From Achromobacter denitrificans NBRC 15125 (lineage in GTDB: Bacteria; Pseudomonadota; Gammaproteobacteria; Burkholderiales; Burkholderiaceae_B), in assembly GCF_001571365.1 (NCBI RefSeq), contig NZ_BCTQ01000008.1:62001-126000 (forward strand): 64,000 bases of DNA, in the 5' to 3' direction. The position numbers and the translations under genes are program-made. The notes under the pieces are model-generated. The model saw nothing but the letters and a program-made list of their open reading frames with translations, had not been told where the DNA came from and searched no databases. Shown one piece after another: positions 9,076-16,978 of this stretch; the stretch's first letter is position 1, and every line of letters begins with the position of its first letter.

Positions 9076-9669
9076 ATGAGCGCCCCGATGCCGGCCGCGG
9101 CCCGCTCCCGCCCCGCCGCGGCCACCGGATCCGCCTGGCGGGCCCGCGTGCTGCGCGCCGACCGCGTCGTCTGCTGGATCGGCCGGCTGGGCGTGGCGCT
9201 CACCCTGGCCGTGGTGCTGGTCTTCTGTTTCGCCCAGGTGCTGGACCGCTACCTGCTGAAGACGCAGTTCGACGCCTGGGACCAGCTCGCGCGCATCGGC
9301 ATGCTGTGGTGCGCCTTCCTGGGCGCGGCCATGGCCTTGCGCGAACGCCGCAACGTCGTGATCGACCTGATCGACAGCCACTTGTCCGAGCGCGTGCGTC
9401 GGGTGCGCGACCGCCTGTTCGACGCCCTGCTGCTGGCGCTGGCCGCGACCCTCTTCTACAAGGGCCTGGACGTGGTCGAGGTAGGCCACTTCCAGGACAT
9501 CGTCGGCACCCCTTTCACCTACGCCGTGAGCTACGCGGCCCTGACCGCCGGCATGGTTTTCTTCATGCTGTTCCTGGCCTTGCGCCTGCTGATCCCGAAC
9601 GCGCCGGTTCCGCGCGACGCCTTCGCCCGCGACGAGGGCAACGGCGATCTTCCGGGGACCCACCCATGA
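9076..9669 (+). CDS. dctQ: TRAP transporter small membrane subunit DctQ
   Basis: A 197-residue protein with four hydrophobic segments and the DctQ signature around FDAWDQLARIGMLWCAFLGAAMALRERRNVVIDL. It is the small integral-membrane subunit of a Na+-coupled TRAP importer. It follows dctP by 10 bp after a TAAGGAG site and overlaps dctM by 4 bp. Confidence 0.9.
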   Translation: MSAPMPAAARSRPAAATGSAWRARVLRADRVVCWIGRLGVALTLAVVLVFCFAQVLDRYLLKTQFDAWDQLARIGMLWCAFLGAAMALRERRNVVIDLIDSHLSERVRRVRDRLFDALLLALAATLFYKGLDVVEVGHFQDIVGTPFTYAVSYAALTAGMVFFMLFLALRLLIPNAPVPRDAFARDEGNGDLPGTHP

Positions 9670-10946
9670 TCCTGTTTTCGGTGATCCTGTTCATCGTCCT
9701 GATCCTGGTCGGACTGGACATCGGCTTCGCGATGATCACCGCGGCCATGATAGGCATGCTGTTCAAGGGCGGCGGCGGCGTGGACATCGTGCAGGCCCCG
9801 CTTTCGATGCTGGGCGGCATCGACGAGACCGCGCTGGTGGCGATCCCGCTCTTCATCCTGGCCGGCGAATTGATGAACCGCGGCGGCGTCACGCTGCGGC
9901 TCATCAACTGGTCCATGGCCATGGTCGGCCACATGCGCGGCAGCCTGTCGCAGGTTTCGCTGACCACCAACCTCGTCATGGCCGGGATCAGCGGCTCCGC
10001 GGTGGCGGACGCAAGCGCCATCGGCACGGCCATGATCCCGTCCATGAAACGCGAAGGCTACCGCCGCGGCTATCCGGAAGCGGTCATCGCCTGCGGCGCC
10101 ATGCTGGGGCCGATCCTGCCGCCGTCGATCCCCATGATCGTCTACGCGGTGCTGGCCAACCTGTCCATCATCCGCCTGTTCCTGGCCGGCATCATCCCCG
10201 GCTTCATGCTGCTGGCCGGCTACATGGCCATCTGCGCCTGGCAGGCGCGCCGGCACGGCTACCAGTCGCGTCCTCGGGCCAGCTGGCCCGAACGGGCGCG
10301 CGTGACGCGGGCGTCCATCTGGGCGCTGATGATGCCGGTCCTGATCATCGCCGGCATCCGCTTCGGCCTGTTGACCGACACCGAGGCCGCCGCCTTCGTC
10401 GCCGTCTACGCGCTGCTGATCGGCCTGGCCGTCTACCGGGAGCTGAAACCGGGCGAACTGGGTTCGGCCTTCTACGCCGCGGGCCGGACCATGGCCGTCG
10501 TCCTGTTCCTGCTGGCCGCCGCCGGCCCCTTCAGCTGGCTGATCAGCGAATCGCGCATCGCCGCCACCATCGCCAAGAGCATCCTGGGCATCTCCGACGA
10601 GCCCTGGGTGGTGCTGCTGACGGTGAACGTGTTCCTCATCCTGGTGGGCAAGATCCTGGAACCGCTGCCCGCCATGATCATCACCCTGCCCGCGCTGCTC
10701 CCGATCGGCGCGCAGCTGGGCCTGGATCCGATCCAGTACGCCATGATCCTGATCCTCAACCTGATGACCGGCATGCTGACCCCGCCGGTCGGGATCCTGC
10801 TGTTCGTCACGTCCGCCGTCGGCCGCACGCCGATCGGCCCCATCGTGCGCGAGATCGTTCCGTTCTTCATCTGGTCGCTGATCGTGCTTGCGCTGATCTG
10901 CGCCTTCCCGCCCCTGACCCTGTGGCTGCCCGGCCTGGGCGGCTAG
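9666..10946 (+). CDS. dctM: TRAP transporter large permease subunit DctM
   Basis: A 426-residue polytopic membrane protein whose ATG overlaps the dctQ stop codon. Typical DctM stretches are present: GGIDETALVAIPLFILAGELMNRGG, VMAGISGSAVADASAIGTAMIPSM, GAMLGPILPPSIPMIVYA and LNLMTGMLTPPVGILLFV. It forms the transport channel with DctQ. The substrate is probably the acid degraded by the lyase and CoA-transferase of the same operon. Confidence 0.93.
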   Translation: MILFSVILFIVLILVGLDIGFAMITAAMIGMLFKGGGGVDIVQAPLSMLGGIDETALVAIPLFILAGELMNRGGVTLRLINWSMAMVGHMRGSLSQVSLTTNLVMAGISGSAVADASAIGTAMIPSMKREGYRRGYPEAVIACGAMLGPILPPSIPMIVYAVLANLSIIRLFLAGIIPGFMLLAGYMAICAWQARRHGYQSRPRASWPERARVTRASIWALMMPVLIIAGIRFGLLTDTEAAAFVAVYALLIGLAVYRELKPGELGSAFYAAGRTMAVVLFLLAAAGPFSWLISESRIAATIAKSILGISDEPWVVLLTVNVFLILVGKILEPLPAMIITLPALLPIGAQLGLDPIQYAMILILNLMTGMLTPPVGILLFVTSAVGRTPIGPIVREIVPFFIWSLIVLALICAFPPLTLWLPGLGG

Positions 10947-10983
10947 GGCCCGTTTCCTCCCGATAACTGCATAGACACACGAC

Positions 10984-12162
10984 ATGCCCCTCACCGGAAT
11001 CCGCATCCTGGACCTGACCCGCATCATTTCGGGCCCCTACTGCACCTCCATCCTGGCCGACATGGGGGCCGAAGTCATCAAGATAGAAGCGCCCGGGGAA
11101 GGCGACCCGGTCCGGCACCAGGGCGTGATCCGGGACGGCCTGAGCTGGTACTTCGCGAACTACAACCGGAACAAGAAGTCGGTCACGCTCGACCTGTACA
11201 GCGAGGAAGGCAAGGACATCCTGCGCCAGCTGATCCCGAGCTGCGACGTGGTGATCGAGAACTACCGCCCCGGCATCATGGACCGGATGGGGTTCGGCGA
11301 CGAGGCCCTGAAGGCGCTGCGCCCGGACATCATCCATTGCAGCATCAACGGTTTCGGCACGTCCGGCCCGTACCGCGACCGCCCCGCCTTCGATTTCATC
11401 GCGCAGGCGATGAGCGGCTTCATGAGCCTGAACGGCGGCGAAAACGATCCGCCCATGCGCGCCGGCCCGCCCATCAGCGACCTGGTGGCCGGCATGAACG
11501 GCGCGCTGGGCGTGCTGGCGGCGCTGCTGCGCCGAGAACGCACCGGCCGCGGGGATTCCGTCAGCGTCAGCCTGATGTCCAGCATGATAGGCCTGCTCAG
11601 CTTCCAGGCCTCCAACTACTTCGCCAGCGGCGAGCTTCCGCCGCGCACCGGCAACGACCACGGCATCGTCGCGCCCTACGGCTTGTTCGAGACGGCCGAC
11701 GGCCAGGTGGCGATCGCGCCGTCCAACGACGCCATGTACGAGAAGTTCCTCGACGCGCTGGAGCTGCAATCCCTGCGTTCGCATCCGGACTTCCAGGCCA
11801 ACGCCGACCGCATGCTGAACCGCGATTCCATCAAGGCGGCCATCGAGGCGCGCACCCGCCAGGAGACCAGCCGCTACTGGATCGAGCGCCTGAACCAGTA
11901 CGGCGTGCCCTGCGGGCAGGTGCTGAACCTGCGCGAGGTGTTCGACGATCCGCAGGTGGCCGACCAGGAAATGGCCATCGACGTCCCGCACCCCGACGGG
12001 CAGCGGGTGCGCATGCTCGGGTTTCCGATCAAGTTCGCGGAGTCGCCCTGCCGGGCCCGCGCGCCCGCGCCGTCCCTGGGCGCGGACACCGCCGCGGTGC
12101 TGCGCGAACTGGGCCTGCCCGAACCCCGGATCGAGGCGTTGCGCGCCAAAGGGACCATCTAG
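10984..12162 (+). CDS. CaiB/BaiF family CoA-transferase (class III)
   Basis: A 392-residue class III CoA-transferase with the N-terminal LTGIRILDLTRIISGPYCTSILADMGAEVIKIE motif and the catalytic aspartate in RPAFDFIAQAMSG. It moves CoA from one acyl-CoA to a free acid. Located 37 bp after dctM, it would activate the imported acid for the lyase at the start of the operon. Confidence 0.9.
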   Translation: MPLTGIRILDLTRIISGPYCTSILADMGAEVIKIEAPGEGDPVRHQGVIRDGLSWYFANYNRNKKSVTLDLYSEEGKDILRQLIPSCDVVIENYRPGIMDRMGFGDEALKALRPDIIHCSINGFGTSGPYRDRPAFDFIAQAMSGFMSLNGGENDPPMRAGPPISDLVAGMNGALGVLAALLRRERTGRGDSVSVSLMSSMIGLLSFQASNYFASGELPPRTGNDHGIVAPYGLFETADGQVAIAPSNDAMYEKFLDALELQSLRSHPDFQANADRMLNRDSIKAAIEARTRQETSRYWIERLNQYGVPCGQVLNLREVFDDPQVADQEMAIDVPHPDGQRVRMLGFPIKFAESPCRARAPAPSLGADTAAVLRELGLPEPRIEALRAKGTI

Positions 12163-12255
12163 GGGCGCCGGCGCGCGCCCAGCGAATACGACCGCAGTCC
12201 ACGACGTCCGGCATCCATGACCGGACGCGCCCACCAAGTAAAGGAGACGACAACC

Positions 12256-13224
12256 ATGATGCTACGTGCCCTGATGTTCTCGGCCTGCGCGCTCGCCGCC
12301 AGCGCCCCCGCGGCCGCCGCCGACCCCTATCCCAACCAGCCCATACGGGTCATCGTGCCGTTCACTCCCGGCGGCGGCACCGACTTCCTGTCGCGCACGG
12401 TGGCCGCCAAGCTGTCGGATACGGTCAAGTGGAACGTGGTCGCCGAAAACCGGCCGGGCGCCGGCGGCACCATCGGCATCGGCACCGCGGCCCGCGCCAA
12501 GCCAGACGGCTACGAGATCGTCATGGGCCAGGTCGACAACCTGGCGGTGGCGCCCTCGCTCTACAGCAAGCTGTCCTACGACCCGCTCAAGGATTTCGAG
12601 CCCATCGGCATCGTCGGCGAAGCGCCCCTGGTGGTCGTGGCGGGCAAGAACGGCCCGTACAAATCGCTCAAGGACCTGATCGACGCCGCCAAGAAAGCGC
12701 CCGGCACGATCAACTACGGCTCTCCGGGAGCGGGCACCATCACCCACCTGGCCGCCGAACTGTTCCAGCTTCAGGCCGGCATCAAGCTGATCCACGTGCC
12801 CTACAAGGGCTCGGGCCCGGCCATGGCGGACCTGCTGGGCGGCCAGGTGCCCGTGATCTTCACCTCCATTCCTTCCGCCGCGCCGCAGATCAAGGCCGGC
12901 AGCGCCGTGCCGCTGGCGGTGACGTCGCTCAAGCGCAGCCCCGCCATGCCCGACGTGCCCACCGTGGCGGAACTGGGCTATCCCGACTTCGACGTGCGCG
13001 TCTGGTACGGCCTGCTCGCCCCCGCGAAAACGCCCCAGCCCATCATCCAGACCTTGAACAAGGAGTTGAACAACATCCTCGCGCTCAAGGACATCCAGGA
13101 CGCCCTGGCGGCGCAAGGCGCCACCGCCATGCCGACGACGCCCGCGCAGTTCTCGCAGACGATCGCCGCGGACCACAAGAAATGGCGCGCAGTCATCCAG
13201 GCCGCCAACGTCAAACTCGAATAG
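12256..13224 (+). CDS. Bug/TctC family periplasmic binding protein
   Basis: A 322-residue tripartite tricarboxylate-type binding protein. The start at ATG 12256 is preceded by AAAGGAG; an upstream in-frame ATG at 12217 lacks such a site and would extend the signal peptide. Signal peptide cleavage is expected after PAAAA. The family patterns DPYPNQPIRVIVPFTPGGGTD, GAGGTIGIGTAARAKPDGY and PYKGSGPAMADLLGGQ are clear. No TctA/TctB membrane partners are nearby, as is usual for Bug proteins. It ends the operon, giving it two different solute receptors. Confidence 0.9.
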   Translation: MMLRALMFSACALAASAPAAAADPYPNQPIRVIVPFTPGGGTDFLSRTVAAKLSDTVKWNVVAENRPGAGGTIGIGTAARAKPDGYEIVMGQVDNLAVAPSLYSKLSYDPLKDFEPIGIVGEAPLVVVAGKNGPYKSLKDLIDAAKKAPGTINYGSPGAGTITHLAAELFQLQAGIKLIHVPYKGSGPAMADLLGGQVPVIFTSIPSAAPQIKAGSAVPLAVTSLKRSPAMPDVPTVAELGYPDFDVRVWYGLLAPAKTPQPIIQTLNKELNNILALKDIQDALAAQGATAMPTTPAQFSQTIAADHKKWRAVIQAANVKLE

Positions 13225-13431
13225 GCCGCGAAGATCCAGCCGCGGATTGCGGCTGAAAAAGCCCTAGACCAGACGCATGCATCGCCTCGTTCGTACGCAC
13301 GAGGCTTCCTGGGAGGCCCCTCGCAAACCCGCTGAAAATGCGGGATTGCGGCATTGACAGCGCCAAACCCAGTTGTGACGATGACCCCGGTGCCACAGGT
13401 TTCAGCGTGGCGCGAGTACGGGAGGTTCATC
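13225..13431. other. intergenic region with two hairpins, no gene seen
   Basis: 207 bp after the catabolic operon. It contains a CCTCGT/ACGAGG hairpin near 13287-13307 and a CCCGC/GCGGG hairpin near 13329-13345. Neither is followed by a T-run, so a classical terminator is not visible. No supported ORF was found. Confidence 0.4.
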
Positions 13432-13683
13432 ATGTCAATATCGTGTAGACGATTGGAGGATGTGATCGCGGTCTCCGGAGCGGGAGTCCAGTACCGGATC
13501 GAGAGACATCTCGTTCAGCAGCCCACGACAGATCCGAATGTTGATGCATGCACTGTCTTGACCTGCCGCCTGTCCACCGGCGGCACTGTGACCAGGGAGG
13601 GTGACGGCGTGTACCGACTCGAAACAGGCGAAATACTCCGGGCAGTCGCCCGGCGCAGGAAGAAAAGCAAAGACGAAAGCTGA
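13432..13683 (+). CDS. hypothetical protein
   Basis: An 83-residue protein beginning MSISCRRLEDV, with GGGAGG 6-11 bases upstream of ATG 13432. In-frame sequence extends upstream to 13354 but has no ribosome-binding site. The protein is mixed alpha/beta in character with a basic C-terminus (RAVARRRKKSK) and no hydrophobic segment. It is unrecognised. It is followed at once by a strong bidirectional terminator. Confidence 0.6.
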   Translation: MSISCRRLEDVIAVSGAGVQYRIERHLVQQPTTDPNVDACTVLTCRLSTGGTVTREGDGVYRLETGEILRAVARRRKKSKDES

Positions 13684-13687
13684 AAAC

Positions 13688-13719
13688 AAAAGCCCGCCGG
13701 CGCAAGCAGCGGGCTTTTT
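13688..13719. terminator. bidirectional intrinsic terminator
   Basis: AGCCCGC (13691-13697) pairs with GCGGGCT (13709-13715) around an 11-base loop. A-residues flank the left arm and TTTT the right arm, so it can stop transcription from both convergent genes. Confidence 0.85.
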
Positions 13720-13737
13720 GCCGGGCGCGCGGCGCGC

Positions 13738-14016
13738 CTAGCGGCCGAAAGCGCGCCGCAGGCGCTCGACCTCGGCCAGGTTCAGCCGCCTGGCCTCTGC
13801 TTCGGCGTAGTCGCGCTCGCCGGACTCGTATGCCCCTTTGTAGAGGCACTTGCTGCGGTTGGCCTTACACTCGGCGCTGACCCGCGACGCGCTGCCACCG
13901 CTGCCGCCGGATGTCTGGGATTCCGACTTGCCGGGGCTGCTGGTCGAGGAGCAGCCGGCAACCAGCGCGGCCACGAACAGCGCGGCGCCGAAGCGCCCCA
14001 ACGATTGAATCGACAT
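13738..14016 (-). CDS. small lipoprotein
   Basis: A 92-residue protein with signal peptide and lipobox LVAGC near residues 17-21, followed by a Ser/Gly-rich linker and a charged C-terminus with the cysteine pair ECKANRSKCLYKGAYESGERDYAEAEA. Start MSIQSLG (14016) is chosen over an upstream ATG because it gives a compact signal peptide. Function unknown; envelope-associated by prediction. It converges on the terminator at 13688-13719. Confidence 0.75.
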   Translation of the reverse strand: MSIQSLGRFGAALFVAALVAGCSSTSSPGKSESQTSGGSGGSASRVSAECKANRSKCLYKGAYESGERDYAEAEARRLNLAEVERLRRAFGR

Positions 14017-14272
14017 GTGCCCTACCCTTGCGAAAAAGCTTGCAGGCATCTTTATAGCAAGCCCGCCGGGCCAACTCCAAACCGCAAACCAGGGACGGCC
14101 CCACGCGTCAAGCGAGGGACAGTCCCCCTCTCCGCCGGGCCGGGCCGCGGCATGCCTGCGCGGAGCCGTAGGTCTTCTTCGCGGGGCGGCTCATGCTTCT
14201 GCCCGAGGCCGGACCGATACCCCGGCTTGCGGCCCAGGCGTACAAGTAGGCTCATCACGGAGGGTCGCCATC

Positions 14273-14887
14273 ATGAACCACACAGGCATCGGCACGATTG
14301 TCGCGGCATCGCTATGCGTTCTTTCCCAGGCTGCCTTGGCCCGGCCCACGCAAGAGCAGATGGATCGCGTGCGGGCGTTCAATGAAAAGGAACTGCCCAA
14401 ATGCTACGCCCTGCCCGAGGCGCAGGCGAAGGCCTGCGTGGACGAGGTGATACGGAAAGGGACGCAGATGCTGCAATCGCCTGCGAGCCAGCCCGGGCCG
14501 GCCAAGGAAGCGTCTGCCGGCAAGGCGGTCCCGGCCACCCTGGTGTACGAATGCAATGTGCCGGCGTTCGCGCAATCCAGCATGACGTCCTCGCTGGCGA
14601 TCTGGCGCGATGCCAACGCGCGCTACTTCGCCGTCTCCAGCCGCGACCCGGCGACGCTGTACCCGCTCAAGGCGCAGGGAACGCCGGGCAAAGGCAACGC
14701 GGGATTCACGTTTCCCAGCGGCGCCTCCATGACGGTCGCGGCCAACGGCTGGACCACGACGAGCCAGGACCAGATCCACAACAAGAATTCGCTTTACGGC
14801 AAGGTGTCCGCCAAGCCCAATACCGAGCCCGGCCAGTGCCGCCTGTCCAATGGCAAGACCACCAAGACGTTCAACCTGAAGAACTGA
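14273..14887 (+). CDS. secreted hypothetical protein
   Basis: A 204-residue protein preceded by GGAGGG and starting ATG 14273. The N-terminal signal peptide is cleaved near ALARP. The mature part has a two-cysteine motif (CYALPEAQAKAC), a Pro/Ala linker, and a C-terminal beta-rich region (LVYECNVPAFAQSSMTSSLAIWRD...). Family not recognised; export to the periplasm is the only supported inference. The 256-bp gap to the divergent lipoprotein (14017-14272) shows no other gene. Confidence 0.65.
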   Translation: MNHTGIGTIVAASLCVLSQAALARPTQEQMDRVRAFNEKELPKCYALPEAQAKACVDEVIRKGTQMLQSPASQPGPAKEASAGKAVPATLVYECNVPAFAQSSMTSSLAIWRDANARYFAVSSRDPATLYPLKAQGTPGKGNAGFTFPSGASMTVAANGWTTTSQDQIHNKNSLYGKVSAKPNTEPGQCRLSNGKTTKTFNLKN

Positions 14888-14904
14888 CGCGCGCGGCCCG
14901 GCAT

Positions 14905-15663
14905 TCAGAAGCCACCGCGCCCTTCACCCATGCGCGCGCCCGTCACCATCTCCGTCACCCAGTTGACCAGGATGGAGGTATAGGCCCGCTGCGCGGGCTT
15001 CTCGCTCAAGGCGTGGTCCGCGCCATCGATGATGCGATGCGTCAGCGAATGAGACCGGCGGAAGGCGGCGCGGTAGCTCATGATGGTGGAGTGCGGGATG
15101 TAGCTGTCGTGCTCGGCCTCCACCAGCAGCACGTCGCCGGAAAACTCGGTGCACGCCTTCAGCGCGCGGTTCTCTTCGGCCGGAACGTAGGCGCTGCGAT
15201 AGGCGCGCAGCGTCTCGCGGTTGAGCTGGTTCTTCGGCAGCAGCCATTCGTCGTCGCGGTACAGCGCCGGCACGTGCAGCGCCAGCCAGCGCACGCGCCG
15301 CAGCGTGCACAGCAACGCGGCCAGGTACCCGCCGTAGCTGCTGCCCACCACCGCGATCGAACCCGAATCCAGCGAAGGATGGCACGCCAGGCGGTCATAG
15401 GCCGCCACCACGTCGCGCAGATTGTCCTCGCGCGTGACCTGGCGCTGCTGCGCCTGCGTGGCGGCATGCCCGCGCAGGTCGAAGGTCAGGCACACGCAGC
15501 CCAGCGCGGCGATACCCTTGGCGCGCGACAGGTCGAATTCCTGGCTGCCGCCCCAACCGTGGATGAACAGCACGCCCGGCACCTTGTCTTCCGGGGTGAG
15601 GAAGGTGCCGTCCAGCGCCACGCCGTCGACCTCCAGCGCGATGGCATTGCTATGCGCCGCCAT
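14905..15663 (-). CDS. alpha/beta hydrolase
   Basis: A 252-residue hydrolase with the oxyanion region LFIHGWGGSQEFD, the nucleophile elbow VVGSSYGGYLAAL (G-x-S-x-G), the acid in LVEAEHDSYIPH and the histidine in IDGADHAL. All three catalytic residues are therefore present. It resembles dienelactone hydrolase or acyl-peptidase-like serine hydrolases. Its first codons overlap the end of the upstream DUF3182-type gene by 14 bp, indicating one transcription unit. Confidence 0.85.
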   Translation of the reverse strand: MAAHSNAIALEVDGVALDGTFLTPEDKVPGVLFIHGWGGSQEFDLSRAKGIAALGCVCLTFDLRGHAATQAQQRQVTREDNLRDVVAAYDRLACHPSLDSGSIAVVGSSYGGYLAALLCTLRRVRWLALHVPALYRDDEWLLPKNQLNRETLRAYRSAYVPAEENRALKACTEFSGDVLLVEAEHDSYIPHSTIMSYRAAFRRSHSLTHRIIDGADHALSEKPAQRAYTSILVNWVTEMVTGARMGEGRGGF

Positions 15664-16783
15664 CGCCTGCCTCCAGGATGCCGCCGGACTTGCTGATCGG
15701 GCCGACGGCCGTATCCACGCCGTGGAACACCAGGCGCTGGGCGGTCGGCGCCGTCACGTCCGCGCCATAGCGCTCCCGGGTCTCGGCGCGCACCTCCTTC
15801 AAGCCCGGCGACAGCGCGAAGGCCTGCATGGCGGCAAGTTCGGCGATGCTGGCACCGCCCGCCCGCCACGACTGCTCCAGCACGCCGGCGCGGGCCGCGC
15901 CGCCGGCGCCGAGCCCGAACGCCACGTCGTAATTGCGGCGGGAAGCCAGCAACTCGGGATAGGCGGCCGACACCGCCGCGTCGTAGCGGCACGCCATGTC
16001 GACCGCGTGCCGTTCACGTTCATCCAGCGGCAAGGCACGCAGCGCGTCGAAGCCGCCGCGCGCCACGCGCAGCGCCGATCCGCCATAGACCGCATTGCCC
16101 TCGTTGTCGTCGGTGAGTTCCTGCGTGCCGACGTACGCGATTTCCATCTTGCCGACGCGGGCCCAGCCCACGCTGTAGGTCTCGACCTCGGCCAGGTCCT
16201 CTTCCAGCACCACGCCCAGCCGCTCCATGATCCACGGCGACAGCGCGGCCACCGCGGCCCGCAGCGCCGCCTCGTCGCGCGCCACCACCTGCCCGCGCCC
16301 GGCCGAGGCGTCCGCCGGCTTCAGGCGCAGCGGGCCGCGCCGCAGCAGGCGTTGCCCCGCCGCCAGCGCATCCTCGGCGCAGAACGCCGTGTAGCCGGCC
16401 AGCACGACGTCGCGCAGCGCATCCGGCAGCGCAACGGCCCACGCCCGGGGCGCCCGGGCTTGCGGCCCGATCAGGCCGTGGCTGATCGACTTCGTCGCCA
16501 CGAAGGCGTGCGGCACCACGCCGCCGTACAGGTCGGCGGCCCGCCTGATGCCCAGCACGGCGGCGCGCGCCGTCCCGACGATGCTGCGGTCGGGCACGTA
16601 GTACGGCGGCGGCTCCTCGCGATGGCGGCTGGGACGGTAGCCGGGCGCGAAGCGCCTGCCCAGCAGCGCGGCCAGGCGGTGCGCCAGCGCGTCCTGCGAG
16701 GCGGCTTCGTGCTCCGAGGCACCGGCTCGCCGGGGATAGGCGGCCACGGTGCCCGCGGCCTGGGGAGTGGATTTGCGCGTCAT
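15650..16783 (-). CDS. DUF3182-type protein, possible ATP-grasp fold
   Basis: A 377-residue protein from ATG 16783; a longer start at 16876 is possible, but the extra 31 residues are low in complexity. Recognisable segments are VVPHAFVATKSISHGL, RRGPLRLKPADASAGRGQ and WIMERLGVVLEEDLAEVETYSVGWARVGKMEIAYVGTQ. These match my memory of DUF3182 proteins and have the K-P-x-x-(S/G)xGxG character of an ATP-grasp nucleotide loop. Function is unproved. It is coupled to the downstream alpha/beta hydrolase. Confidence 0.65.
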   Translation of the reverse strand: MTRKSTPQAAGTVAAYPRRAGASEHEAASQDALAHRLAALLGRRFAPGYRPSRHREEPPPYYVPDRSIVGTARAAVLGIRRAADLYGGVVPHAFVATKSISHGLIGPQARAPRAWAVALPDALRDVVLAGYTAFCAEDALAAGQRLLRRGPLRLKPADASAGRGQVVARDEAALRAAVAALSPWIMERLGVVLEEDLAEVETYSVGWARVGKMEIAYVGTQELTDDNEGNAVYGGSALRVARGGFDALRALPLDERERHAVDMACRYDAAVSAAYPELLASRRNYDVAFGLGAGGAARAGVLEQSWRAGGASIAELAAMQAFALSPGLKEVRAETRERYGADVTAPTAQRLVFHGVDTAVGPISKSGGILEAGDGGA

Positions 16784-16978
16784 GCGAGCCGGCGCAGCAA
16801 GCCGCGTTCCCGGCCGGCCGGCGCGGGCTGGATTCGAAAACGGATTCAAAAATTTAAGGGACGGGAATTCATCCATTCGGCGGTATGCTAGTCGCCAGCA
16901 CGGTTAAGCCGCGCGCGGACCCGGTACCTAGGCATCAGAGCTTGCACCATCGTCATCGATCAGAGTGAGCGCAAAAGC

